Shown: piece by piece, positions 39,842-48,324 of the stretch
Numbering within the stretch: position 1 is the first letter of the stretch
Layout: each line of letters opens with the position of its first letter
Assembly (NCBI GenBank): GCA_018335855.1
Contig: JAGXRM010000032.1
Coordinates: 1 to 64,000, forward strand
Direction of reading: 5' to 3'
DNA length: 64,000 bases
DNA from: Clostridiales bacterium
Lineage (GTDB): Bacteria > Bacillota > Dethiobacteria > Dethiobacterales > Dethiobacteraceae
The notes under the pieces: generated by a model
Seen by the model: only the letters and a program-made list of their open reading frames with translations
The model's database searches: none
What the model was told of the DNA's origin: nothing
Made by a program: the position numbers and the translations under genes

Positions 39842-41083
39842 TTAGTTATTTTGTTGAGGTGGTATAACGGGCTGGAGCTTGCCGAGCAGTTTTATAGATG
39901 AATTATTTTTTGTGTTGAATGCAGTGATGATGCGTTGAAGCACCTTTTCTCCCTGCTCTAAGTTCAGGTTTGGCAATAGGATAAGAATCTGCGAGTCGTT
40001 CCAGTGTGTGATAATATCTCCTTTGCGGAGGTTGGCGTTAAGCAGGTCAAGCAGCATATCTGAGGCTTCTTTGAGAGTTTTCTGAGGAGGAATTCTGTAT
40101 TCGGCTGTGGTAAGGGAGAGTAAGCCGAGAAAAATGACCTGTCCGCTCCTCTCCAGCTTTTTTTTCTCCAGTTTATAAAGATGGCGGAAAATATCGGAAT
40201 CGCAGAAAAAAGCACCTTCAGTTTCCTGACGTTCAGCTAAGCTTTCCTGGATGGATGTTAAATCAAACTCCACATATTCGCTTCCGGTTTTCAACTGCCT
40301 GTAGAGGTTGCGCATGGCGGGTGACGGCTTTATCCCGAGTTCACGGTAATGAAGAGAGGTTACATACTCATAATGAGAGCGGGCCTCTTGTATTTTTTCC
40401 ATAACCATTTGGCTTTCAAGAAAGTACAGATGAAATTCTTCTTCGAAGGGTTCGACGTGAAAGACACTTTCACATACTTCTATTATTTCAGAGTGCCTGC
40501 CGGCATTTTTAAGTAACCGGCAGAGGTAAAGTGAGCTTTGCAGGAAAATACGGCGGTAGTAATTTCTAACGGGCAGTGCCCATTCATAATACAGGCATTC
40601 AGGCAGATAGTCGCCTTTGTAAAGAGACACGGCTTTTTTAAAAGCTTCGATTGCTGCTGCGGGATTATTCTCCGCAATCATTCGTCCTCTCTGGCAAAGA
40701 GCTTCAAACTCCTGAACATCCAGCAAATAGTCTGCATTTGTGTCCCACTTGTAACAGCCCTGTGAGAAAGTGATAACGTTGTTGCTATTGTTATCAGCAG
40801 TTGGATGCGTCAAAAGTTGACGAAGTCGGTATATGGGGGTGCGCAGAGCTCGTTTGGGATCTGAGAATTCCTGGCCGGGCCAGAGATTCTCAAGAATTAC
40901 CTCAGGGAGAATACCCTTGTCACGGTAAGTAACAAGGTACTTAAATAGATCCCATATTCTATATGAACGGCTGGACTGTTCGGAAATCAGTGTGTCGCCG
41001 CTTTTCACCAGAAAACGGCCCAGGGTATAGATTTCCAGGCGCTCTTTTTTTAGACTTGGATCAAGCTCCATGCCAATCCTCAT
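39842..41083 (-). CDS. SARP-type transcriptional activator with cyclase-like C-terminus
   Basis: The 413-residue protein has an N-terminal OmpR-like winged helix (LEIYTLGRFLVKSGDTLI...IWDLFKYLVTYRDKGILPEVILENLWPGQEFSDPKRALRTPIYRLRQLL, residues 12-95) and the BTAD helical domain (ADYLLDVQEFEALCQRG...IEVCESVFHVEPFEEEFHLYFLESQMVMEKIQEARSHYEYVTSL, residues 110-245). Residues 290-400 (LLSLTTAEYRIPPQKTLKEASDMLLDLLNANLRKGDIITHWNDSQILILLPNLNLEQGEKVLQRII) resemble a GGDEF/adenylyl-cyclase fold without the catalytic GGDEF residues. It heads the fibre cluster and may sense a nucleotide. AGGAG lies 10 nt before the start. Confidence 0.85.
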   Translation of the reverse strand: MRIGMELDPSLKKERLEIYTLGRFLVKSGDTLISEQSSRSYRIWDLFKYLVTYRDKGILPEVILENLWPGQEFSDPKRALRTPIYRLRQLLTHPTADNNSNNVITFSQGCYKWDTNADYLLDVQEFEALCQRGRMIAENNPAAAIEAFKKAVSLYKGDYLPECLYYEWALPVRNYYRRIFLQSSLYLCRLLKNAGRHSEIIEVCESVFHVEPFEEEFHLYFLESQMVMEKIQEARSHYEYVTSLHYRELGIKPSPAMRNLYRQLKTGSEYVEFDLTSIQESLAERQETEGAFFCDSDIFRHLYKLEKKKLERSGQVIFLGLLSLTTAEYRIPPQKTLKEASDMLLDLLNANLRKGDIITHWNDSQILILLPNLNLEQGEKVLQRIITAFNTKNNSSIKLLGKLQPVIPPQQNN

Positions 41084-41181
41084 AACGTATTTACTCCTAA
41101 ACCTTTTTTGCCCGACAAAAAAATCCGGGCAAGATATCCGGTTTAAGTAATGAAAAACTATGTGTTATATAAGTTATACCT

Positions 41182-41361
41182 TTAGGTGTGTTTTTTAGTC
41201 ATTCTTTTATCATTTGTGTATTCATCAACGCCTTTTTTGATACTATAGGCATTGTTCTTGACGGAGCGTGCGGCCTTTTCAAGTTTCTCTTCCCGTTTAC
41301 GCCTTGCCATGTCGGCTTCGGCCTTGTTCCAATGCAGAAGCACTTTCCTTGCTAGTGACAT
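41182..41361 (-). CDS. Small basic protein upstream of the SARP-type regulator
   Basis: The 59-residue frame (MSLARKVLLHWNKAEADMARRKREEKLEKAARSVKNNAYSIKKGVDEYTNDKRMTKKHT) is highly charged and helical. The ribosome site is weak (GAGG at about 15 nt). It lies about 100 bp upstream of the regulator on the same strand. It is not recognised. Confidence 0.45.
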   Translation of the reverse strand: MSLARKVLLHWNKAEADMARRKREEKLEKAARSVKNNAYSIKKGVDEYTNDKRMTKKHT

Positions 41362-41430
41362 GTACTTAATTATATACCTCTAAGCTTATGGTATAATAAG
41401 GGCTATATTAAAAGTCAGAGGTAATGAATA

Positions 41431-41727
41431 ATGGAACACTCATTAAACTCAGTAATCTGTGTTTTAAATTCGCGATATATCCATTCCTCGCTAGCACCCT
41501 GGTACTTGATGGCGGGAATAGATGCTTATTGTGAAAACGTGAAAGCAACGGTCGTAGAGGGTACGATTAATGAGAGACTCGAAGACATTGCAGAACGCAT
41601 TTTGATACAGAACCCGCAGGTAATCGGGTTTTGTTGTTATATCTGGAATATTACCGCCACAAAACAGGCTTTTTTTGTTACGTTTCATGTAATCCCCTCC
41701 GCAAACTATCTAAAAAGATTGTTATGA
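41431..41727 (+). pseudogene. B12-binding radical-SAM protein, N-terminal fragment
   Basis: The first 75 residues (VICVLNSRYIHSSLAPWYLMAGIDAYCENVKATVVEGTINERLEDIAERILIQNPQVIGFCCYIWN) match the cobalamin-binding-type domain of a B12-binding radical-SAM (DUF4080) family. The radical-SAM core, with its CxxxCxxC cluster motif, and the C-terminal domain are gone; the frame ends in an unrelated tail (FFVTFHVIPSANYLK). The usual length is above 500 residues. Confidence 0.75.
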
Positions 41728-42039
41728 ACAGAATCCGCTCGAATAAAAAAGACCACCTTAAAGTGGTCGGTTACGCTACTGGCTCATCCAAGGCAACGCG
41801 TCCAAATCAGCCATGAAATCAAAGCCTCCACAATTTACAGGTAAACTAAGTGCGGGATTTGCCATAAATAAACTACATAGTCTGACATATATCGATACAA
41901 TATTTTCCACATTTGTTTGAAGAGTTATATTCTTCACTATGATTTACATCTCCTGCTTACGCAAAAAAAAAGCCATAATAAATGAGTTAGGATTTTTACA
42001 AAATCACCGCCGGCACGGTACGCATAAGCGATTTGAGAC
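41728..42039. other. Intergenic region with terminator
   Basis: It contains a GACCACC/GGTGGTC-type hairpin with a T run on the minus strand (41744-41768), preceded on that strand by a GGAGG and a short frame MADLDALPWMSQ, probably the tail of a lost gene. No complete gene is recognised up to the palindrome at 42040. Confidence 0.4.
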
Positions 42040-42081
42040 AGTAATAAGAGAAAGTGCCAGGTGGCACTTTCTCTTATTACT
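42040..42081. repeat. 42-bp palindrome with GTGCCA/TGGCAC centre
   Basis: The 20-bp arm AGTAATAAGAGAAAGTGCCA and its exact complement flank a 2-bp centre. The perfect length and lack of a T run suggest a REP-like or mobile palindromic unit rather than a terminator. Confidence 0.7.
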
Positions 42082-42219
42082 TAACTATTCATTGATGCCC
42101 GGACTTGTACCTGCAGGCTGGGGACAAGCGGACGGCGGCTTAATTAAGCTTCGTTTTGTTTCATTTGCCTGTAATTTCGGTAATTTAGATTAGCGTTTAG
42201 TGATACTCCCGGGTTTCTC

Positions 42220-44391
42220 TTACAGGTATGCATCAAGATCCAGAATTCTGTTCCCGTACATGTATTCATTCACTATTCCGCTGAAATCATAAACTCCCAG
42301 GCTGTTTAATGCGTTGATTAACCCCTCCCTCGATGCGGGAATTCCATTCATGGCATCGCGGTAGATAAGCGTAACGGCGTCATCAAGTGTCTTTTGGCCG
42401 GCGCTGTGCTCTTTGATCAGCTCGTTGATGTAATAAAAGGTCAAAGCATGTTTAAAGTAAGAAATATAGGAATGGTTTGTAAAGTTTTTCTGGTCCTTTT
42501 CACCCTGGGCTGTAATGATGTGCTGCTTATAGTACTTATACATAGGCTTAAATCTATGCTCAACAATGGTTTCATGCCCATACCTCGAAGCCACAGCCAT
42601 GTTTTCGTAGTAGGTAGTCAAGCCTCCTTTTACCCATGATTCGCTCTCATTGGTTATCTGGATGAGATGTACCAACCAGTAACGTAGCGTCCCGTGCATG
42701 AAAAAGCTATAGTTCTTTTGATCATCAAGGGAATTAAAGCTCCAAATCTGCGGCTGAGGAAGGGAAGAGCCATGGTAGCCGATATCTCCGCCGGTACCGA
42801 AATATTCACCCATCAGGCCATGACCGAAATTGTAGGGAGCTCCCTGATAAGCGCCGAAGTGGGGAACGGCCTGGCCGTCTATAAGCGGGAAGAAGGTCAG
42901 GGCTGCATGAACAGGCAGTGGTCCTATAAGCTCGGAAAAATAGTGGAAGTACTCGTACTGTGCTGCATGGTTTCTTTTTTCTTTAATACTATTGCTGTAG
43001 ATATCCTTTACTTCCACCTCTCCGACTTTCCGGACGGCCAGGTGGAAAGGCCCTTCCTTAAAAAGAACAAAAGGGGCTCTCTGGTAATTTTTCCAGCGCT
43101 GCGCGTTATCGCCATACATGTAATCCAGCTTACCCAGGCTGACTTCATAACCCTTCTGAGGATAAACGGAAGCATAGCTCCAGCCCGACGGCAGGGTGAT
43201 TCGAAGCTTTGCGGAATGAATATCTCCGCGCGTGGAGGGTCTGTATAAAATCCATTCCAGATAACCCGCCCAGAAATTCTTCGGATCATCGGGCCTTTCG
43301 CTAAAGAAAACGCCTGAGCCGGCCCCGAACCCCGACCAGATTTCCGGACCGTTGACGATGTCATATTCCAGGACTACCGTACTTTCACCCCGCGTATTGA
43401 TGGTGATTACATCGTATTTTATGCTTTCCCAGAAAATCCACCATTTGTCCGGCCTGACAGTCTTTTGTGAGCTGCCGAACGTCAGGGGGTTGCCATTGCC
43501 GTTTGTTACAGTAAGGTTGTGAGTGGTTGTAAAAAGCTCTGCCCCCACTTCACTGTAAGCGGTACCGTTAATCACAAAGGACAGGGAGTCCGTTGTCACA
43601 TTTTTTGCCGTCAGTCGCATTCGCGGCCTGCTGCCTGCATCTTTCTCCAGCGAAAGACGGTAGTCCAGCACCAGCCCCGTCACATCGCTCGCAATAATTT
43701 CTTCCGCCTGTGTGTTCACAGTTATCTTCCTGGCGTTTCCGTCCCAGCTTATCTCATCCCCCAGCGCTTCCCCGATGAAGCGCAGGGGAATAAAGGTCCG
43801 GCCGTCAATGATTTGTGCAGGGACATCAATGGTTTTCTTTACCCCGTTTACCGTTGGGCCGGTGCTGTCAATGGGAATAAGGACTTCGGCATTGCCGCGG
43901 GTGCCCACAGCTGTACGGGTCTGCGCATCCCAGTCCACATCAGCCCCCAGAGCCTCAAAAAGCGCCCGCATGGGCACCAGCGTACGCCCGTCCCTGATTA
44001 CGGGAGGAGGGTCGAAAACGTGCTGTAGTCCGTTTATCAAAACACGGATATCGGAATTATCCTTTGCCGTGTTTTCTGTAGGCTCTTCCGACAGCAACAG
44101 CTTCAGATGGCGCTTAACCGTTGCGTCGGCATGCCAAAGCTCCATGTTATATGCGCTCAGTTCCGTTGCCCGCACCGAAACATACATCAGGTCATCCGGC
44201 AGGGTGAGAGTCACCTTACCCTTCCATCCCTCCGAAGTACGTTGCAGAGGAGTAAGGGAAACAGCTCCTTGTGTTTCCGTGGCAGCTTCTGATCCAGATG
44301 TTCCGGAAAACAAAACTGACGCAGAAAAAAGCACGAGCAGAACGAGGAACTTAATGAATTTGGGCAGTATTGTTGATTGAAAAGACTTCAT
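42220..44391 (-). CDS. Secreted protein with copper-amine-oxidase stalk domain
   Basis: From ATG at 44391 (GGGAGG at 6 nt) the protein has 723 residues. A signal peptide (residues 1-35) is followed by a beta region. Two stalk-type repeats come next: IRVLINGLQHVFDPPPVIRDGRTLVPMRALFEALGADVDWDAQTRTAVGTRG and VNGVKKTIDVPAQIIDGRTFIPLRFIGEALGDEISWDGNARKITV, the copper amine oxidase N-terminal-like fold used as a surface stalk. The remaining 480 residues include PFHLAVRKVGEVEVKDIY and YWLVHLIQITNESESWVKGGLTTYYENMAV, which resemble an M1/M61-like peptidase scaffold with TNESESWVKGGL in the catalytic region but no HExxH that I can find. It is probably a cell-surface protein. Confidence 0.8.
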   Translation of the reverse strand: MKSFQSTILPKFIKFLVLLVLFSASVLFSGTSGSEAATETQGAVSLTPLQRTSEGWKGKVTLTLPDDLMYVSVRATELSAYNMELWHADATVKRHLKLLLSEEPTENTAKDNSDIRVLINGLQHVFDPPPVIRDGRTLVPMRALFEALGADVDWDAQTRTAVGTRGNAEVLIPIDSTGPTVNGVKKTIDVPAQIIDGRTFIPLRFIGEALGDEISWDGNARKITVNTQAEEIIASDVTGLVLDYRLSLEKDAGSRPRMRLTAKNVTTDSLSFVINGTAYSEVGAELFTTTHNLTVTNGNGNPLTFGSSQKTVRPDKWWIFWESIKYDVITINTRGESTVVLEYDIVNGPEIWSGFGAGSGVFFSERPDDPKNFWAGYLEWILYRPSTRGDIHSAKLRITLPSGWSYASVYPQKGYEVSLGKLDYMYGDNAQRWKNYQRAPFVLFKEGPFHLAVRKVGEVEVKDIYSNSIKEKRNHAAQYEYFHYFSELIGPLPVHAALTFFPLIDGQAVPHFGAYQGAPYNFGHGLMGEYFGTGGDIGYHGSSLPQPQIWSFNSLDDQKNYSFFMHGTLRYWLVHLIQITNESESWVKGGLTTYYENMAVASRYGHETIVEHRFKPMYKYYKQHIITAQGEKDQKNFTNHSYISYFKHALTFYYINELIKEHSAGQKTLDDAVTLIYRDAMNGIPASREGLINALNSLGVYDFSGIVNEYMYGNRILDLDAYL

Positions 44392-44474
44392 TGCTAAACC
44401 TCCCATCATGATACCTTGCCTTGGTCAAACTCATAACGTTTGTCCTTAGACCCCAACAATAATTCAGGGAGTAT

Positions 44475-44637
44475 TCAAAACGGTTCTCTTTCCATGCCGA
44501 TAAGTATTACTGTAATATTGTCGCAACCGCCGGCTGCTTTTGCTTTCTCCACAAGAGTCCGTGCCTTTTGCTCCACAATCTTCATTGCGTTCGCGGACAA
44601 GCCCTTTATCGCTCAGGCCGTAAACCCGGATCATCAT
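44475..44637 (-). pseudogene. PP2C-type phosphatase, only both ends left
   Basis: From ATG at 44637 the frame reads MMIRVYGLSDKGLVRERNED, the N-terminal PP2C motif. After a frame change it reads KIVEQKARTLVEKAKAAGGCDNITVILIGME and stops, the C-terminal GG-DN-T motif. About 180 central residues with the other metal-binding sites are deleted. Confidence 0.75.
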
Positions 44638-45112
44638 TACCGGCCCCTGGCACCCACATCGTTCTTATATTCCACATACATGACACTTTTTGTAACTGGC
44701 CATGACACTCCTGCCCTGAATAAGCCAGTAGCGGTGAAAAGAAAAGTTTTTTCGGGATGAGTAAAAAAAGCAGTTGCCGCATTGATATAAGTCACACTGA
44801 ATGTTATTCTTTGGTAGTTTATGAATGTCCTGCCAGGGACCGTTATTTTCACGTAAATTCGTAATAAACCGTCCTTTGGTTAGTTAATCCAGATAATGGT
44901 ACAATCCAACAAGCGACCTCCCATCAAGTCCTTAATTTCTTACTTATACTCCTTCCTGTTAAGAATACAGTAGGCACAATATATGGACGGTGTTATTCCA
45001 ATTACGAGGGCCTGTCAGCATCAGCAGCCGGAGAAACGACTACAGTATTCCCTACACCGACACTATGGGTAATACGCACGATATTACCGTAAAATCCTTT
45101 GTTAATTAAAAG
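44638..45112. other. Intergenic region without recognised gene
   Basis: Short frames on both strands lack ribosome sites and family features. The stretch 45000-45095 encodes a possible tail fragment in the plus direction (YSNYEGLSASAAGETTTVFPTPTLWV). Nothing else is seen. Confidence 0.35.
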
Positions 45113-45137
45113 AAAACGCCCATTTCCGGGCGTTTTT
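45113..45137 (-). terminator. Terminator of the cytochrome lipoprotein gene
   Basis: AAAACGCCC (45113-45121) pairs with GGGCGTTTT (45128-45136), with T-rich sequence on both sides. Confidence 0.85.
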
Positions 45138-45200
45138 GATGTTACTGCTATAACACTCCTCTTGCGGAGACTACGTTCTCTAAGTAAGTACTACCTTAAA

Positions 45201-45455
45201 TTACTCTGCTTCGTGACAGTCGAGACAGCTTTCTTCATACCCGGCAAAATCAGCGTGGGATGCTTCAATGGCAGCGCCGTGGCAACCGATACAGTTTTCG
45301 TACGGGCCGTCAAGGGCGTGGGGAATAGCGGAACCAACTGCTGCTGGCGGTTCTGGAGCCGGAGTTGGTTCAGGTGTGCTACCGCCGCAACCTGCGGCAA
45401 GGACGGCAACCATCATTACGACCACAAAAAGAATGGCCCATTTTTTAGTATTCAT
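45201..45455 (-). CDS. Small diheme c-type cytochrome lipoprotein
   Basis: The 84-residue protein has a lipoprotein signal peptide ending LAAGCGG (Cys near residue 23), a Pro/Glu-rich spacer (STPEPTPAPEPPAAV) and a short domain with two heme-binding motifs, CIGCH and CLDCH, separated by 18 residues. Two further histidines (PHALDG, ASHADF) could be axial ligands. It would carry electrons at the outer face of the membrane. GGGAGG lies 7-8 nt before the ATG. No partner oxidoreductase is next to it. Confidence 0.88.
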   Translation of the reverse strand: MNTKKWAILFVVVMMVAVLAAGCGGSTPEPTPAPEPPAAVGSAIPHALDGPYENCIGCHGAAIEASHADFAGYEESCLDCHEAE

Positions 45456-45625
45456 AAGTCTAACCTCCCTATATTCTCTATTTTGTTTGTGCCCCTTCTC
45501 CGCAAAAGGGAGTTACCATATGTACGTCTGTGATTATAGCACTAATTTCCATTGTATTCAAATTAGGAAATCTTAATAAAACAGAGTTCCTTTTGTTCTT
45601 TTTGTTATCCAGAGTTTTTAGTTGT

Positions 45626-46140
45626 TTAGCAGTGCTCTGCGCATTATATCTAACGGTGCTTTTGATTCGTAAAGATTGCGAACGCTCTTGCCCCTTGGTG
45701 AAGCAACATGCTTAGGCCATCCAGGCCTGGGCTTTTTAGTTCATTGGCGTACTGGAGGAAGTCTGAGGGCATGGCACCGTAGCGGAGATCATAAAACAGG
45801 GCGCCTGCGGTTGGGATGAGATCGGCAAGCCATCATCCCTCCTGTTTAAACGGGACGGAAAGTGTGTTAATCACAAGATTGGCACCGGTGATGCATTTTT
45901 GTAATCATCCTGGAGAGAAAATGTGGTGGCCTGTTTTGGCAGGAATGACGATAGCTGTTGGGCTTTCTCCAGGATCCTGTTTAGGATTTCTGAGGCGCCT
46001 TCGTGGTATAGTTGGGCGGCGATGGTACGGGCTGAGCCGCCGGCGCCGAGGATGACGGCTTTGATGCCGTGGGGGTTTAGGTTGTCTTTTAATGAGTCAA
46101 TAAAGCCGGGGCCGTCGGTGTTGTGGCCGATGAGTTCGTT
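45626..46140 (-). pseudogene. Broken duplicate of shikimate dehydrogenase
   Basis: The region matches the 31710-32240 part of aroE (NELIGHNTDGPGFIDSL...GAGGSARTIAAQL...LQDDYK...), then several frameshifts. The N-terminal 110 residues with the active-site lysine are missing; at 46140 the sequence jumps into the leader of the DUF2680 gene. It is one half of a segmental duplication with 31.7-33.3 kb. Confidence 0.9.
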
Positions 46141-46175
46141 GTAAGAAAAATTTGGCAAGTTAAGGAGGTGAAACA

Positions 46176-46598
46176 ATGCGAAAAGGATTAGTAACAGCGT
46201 TAGTACTGGGGCTGATACTGGCTGTTGCCGTGCCTGTTCTGGCCGGAGAAGCTCCGGCAGGGAGGTTTGCCCGGGATGGCGGTATGGGAATTGGCCAGGG
46301 CATGACCCGTGCTTACATTGGCGAGTTGTTGAAAATGGATGAGGATGCGTTTCGTGCGGCTCGCCGTGAAGGCAACTCCATGGTTCAGATTGCAGAGTTA
46401 AAGGGTATGAGTGCAGAGCAGTTTGTTGGCGCTGTCGTTAAATTCCGTAAAGAGCAACTGAATGCTTTGGTTGCGGAAGGGAAAATTACGGCGGAGCAGG
46501 CGGAAGGATGTGCAGATACCATGTTTGAGCGTATCCGGAGTAATATGGAGCGGATACCTGCCCCACCCAAGGGTGGAAGAGGAAGAAATATGCGTTAA
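46176..46598 (+). CDS. DUF2680-type secreted protein, copy 2
   Basis: The 140-residue protein shares the signal peptide and most of the mature domain with copy 1 at 32890 (first 45 residues nearly identical), then diverges to RIPAPPKGGRGRNMR instead of the Gln/Met-rich tail. The leader GTAAGAAAA...AAGGAGGTGA is also copied. The intact frame and the synonymous-looking differences suggest both copies are functional. A terminator follows at 46612. Confidence 0.85.
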   Translation: MRKGLVTALVLGLILAVAVPVLAGEAPAGRFARDGGMGIGQGMTRAYIGELLKMDEDAFRAARREGNSMVQIAELKGMSAEQFVGAVVKFRKEQLNALVAEGKITAEQAEGCADTMFERIRSNMERIPAPPKGGRGRNMR

Positions 46599-46611
46599 AC
46601 CTTAAAACGGC

Positions 46612-46640
46612 AAAAGCACCTTCAGGTGCTTTTGTTTTTT
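46612..46640. terminator. Two-sided terminator
   Basis: AAAAGCACCT (46612-46621) pairs with AGGTGCTTTT (46624-46633), followed by GTTTTTT. It separates the convergent DUF2680 and yqeG-type genes. Confidence 0.85.
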
Positions 46641-47122
46641 ATTCGTTTTAGAAAAAAACGTTCTATTTGCCTGATGAGCTTGGTGCCGATAAATTCGTGG
46701 TTGCTCATGGGTGTGACGAGGATGGTGTACATGCCGGTGCGGTTACCGCCGAGGACATCGGTGAGCAGTTGATCGCCTACGACGGCTATTTCCGAGGGAA
46801 TCAGGCTAAACTGGCTGGCGATGTTGCGGAAGGCGCGGCGGCGGGGTTTGACTGCTTTGGAGACAGCGATGACGCCCAGTTGTTCGGATAGTGTATGGAC
46901 GCGGCTGGATGTATTGTTGGAGACGATGGCTAAATTCAGGCCGGCATCTTTTACATCTTTGACCCAGGCTGTGAGGGTGTCTTTAATTTCTGTGGACCGC
47001 CAGGGGACTAAGGTGTTGTCCAGGTCAGCGATGACAGCTTTAATTCCTTTTTCTTTTAAATGGGATAGATTGATTTGATAAATGGAATCCACGATTTCGT
47101 TGGGCTGAAGTTTTTCTAGCAT
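46622..47122 (-). CDS. YqeG-family HAD IIIA phosphatase
   Basis: From ATG at 47122 (GAGGTG at 4 nt) the protein has 166 residues. HAD motifs are visible: KAVIADLDNTLVPW (motif I with nucleophile Asp), NLAIVSNNTSSR (motif II), AVKPRRRAF (motif III lysine) and EIAVVGDQLLTDVLGGNRTGMYTILV (motif IV). The family has phosphatidylglycerophosphate phosphatase-like and still partly unsettled roles in Firmicutes. All catalytic residues appear to be present. Confidence 0.92.
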   Translation of the reverse strand: MLEKLQPNEIVDSIYQINLSHLKEKGIKAVIADLDNTLVPWRSTEIKDTLTAWVKDVKDAGLNLAIVSNNTSSRVHTLSEQLGVIAVSKAVKPRRRAFRNIASQFSLIPSEIAVVGDQLLTDVLGGNRTGMYTILVTPMSNHEFIGTKLIRQIERFFLKRIKNKST

Positions 47123-47283
47123 GGCGCACCTCAAAGCTCTGTTTTGGGTTATTATATCATACTGCGCATTATTCTGAAAGTATGAGAAAGCTCACCTCGG
47201 CTGAGGTGAGTTTTCTAGTTATTTTTTTAGTGAGTAACGATTAAACCTGAGTACTGGCGCACCACACCGAGCCTCTGCTAGTT

Positions 47284-48243
47284 TTGGCAGTTGCCATGGC
47301 CGGTGCCAATTTGGTATATGCCACCATAAATATACCCCGTATGATGCCAGAAAAGGGACCGATGGTCATGCTTGGGATGCTGGCATTAGCTGGTGTATTT
47401 GCTTTTCAGGCACCATGCAGCAGTGAAGAGACAGAAGAACTGTCCCCCCGGAAGGGGCATGACCCGGCAAAAACAATAAAAGCCCTGGCGGCTTTTGTAT
47501 TGGCAATCTATTTTGTTGGGGGAATCTGGTACCATTTCTTTGCTATGAAGCTTTCTGCGGCACCGTTATGGGAGACCACAATCGGTTCCTTAATTTATGT
47601 GGGGGCTATTATCTTTTTGGCCTTTTTGGCAAGGCGGGGTCAACCGGGAAATCTGGCTCCTTACAGTTTGAGTGCATTGGGTGTCGGCCTGTTAATTGCG
47701 CTTACCGGGTCAGGGCGGACTATTATTGAATTGTCCTTCCATGCCGCGCTCAATCTTGGGTTCGCAGCAGCAGACCTCTTTTTTTGGTACGCGTTATGGT
47801 TTCTCGGAAGGTTGTATGGAAGCCGTCGTGCGTTTGGGCTTGGTCTCGGGTATTCCCTGTTGCTGATTGCTTTATCTGTGATCCTTTCGGCAATCGGCTG
47901 GCCTGGTGACTCTCCATCGATGCTCTTTATTACAGCCCTTACTCTGCTGTTTTTAGCTGTCCCATTTATTTTCCGTTATCCATTTCAGTTGTTTAATCTG
48001 GCAAGTTTGAAGGATGAGACAGAATCAGGCTTGACCGTCGCCGACTTAACCCCTCCGGATATCCTTACTCCGTCGGAAAGCCGAATTTATATTCAACTGA
48101 TGCAAGGAGCAAGTGATACGGAGATGGCGGATGAATTGTTTATCTCCAAGCACACCGTGAAATTTCATGTGCGTAATATTTTGCGCAAAATGGAAGTGAA
48201 AAATCGTAAGGAATTGCTTTCACGTCATATTAAACCCGAGTAA
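47284..48243 (+). CDS. LuxR-type regulator with membrane domain, probably 5'-truncated
   Basis: The 319 residues comprise about eight hydrophobic helices (residues 1-235) and a C-terminal LuxR helix-turn-helix: LTPSESRIYIQLMQGASDTEMADELFISKHTVKFHVRNILRKMEVKNRKELL. The membrane part resembles the second half of an MFS-type module as found in larger (about 480-500 residue) MFS-LuxR regulators. The first codon is a TTG inside a hydrophobic helix without a ribosome site, and an in-frame stop lies about 15 codons upstream. The gene has therefore probably lost its 5' third. A hairpin at 47189-47215 precedes it. Confidence 0.75.
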   Translation: MAVAMAGANLVYATINIPRMMPEKGPMVMLGMLALAGVFAFQAPCSSEETEELSPRKGHDPAKTIKALAAFVLAIYFVGGIWYHFFAMKLSAAPLWETTIGSLIYVGAIIFLAFLARRGQPGNLAPYSLSALGVGLLIALTGSGRTIIELSFHAALNLGFAAADLFFWYALWFLGRLYGSRRAFGLGLGYSLLLIALSVILSAIGWPGDSPSMLFITALTLLFLAVPFIFRYPFQLFNLASLKDETESGLTVADLTPPDILTPSESRIYIQLMQGASDTEMADELFISKHTVKFHVRNILRKMEVKNRKELLSRHIKPE

Positions 48244-48258
48244 AGTAAACTAAATTAG

Positions 48259-48280
48259 AAGCCGCCCTGCAGGGCGGCTT
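48259..48280 (+). terminator. Terminator after the LuxR-type gene
   Basis: AAGCCGCCCTGCAGGGCGGC followed by TTTCTCT, a perfect palindrome 15 bp past the stop. Confidence 0.8.
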
Positions 48281-48324
48281 TCTCTATGGCAATATACGAG
48301 ACTAGTTGCAGAAATTTTGACAGT

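Noticed and set aside
44440-44760. 106-residue plus-strand gene
   Set aside because: It is the antisense of the PP2C remnant at 44475-44637 and has no start signal.
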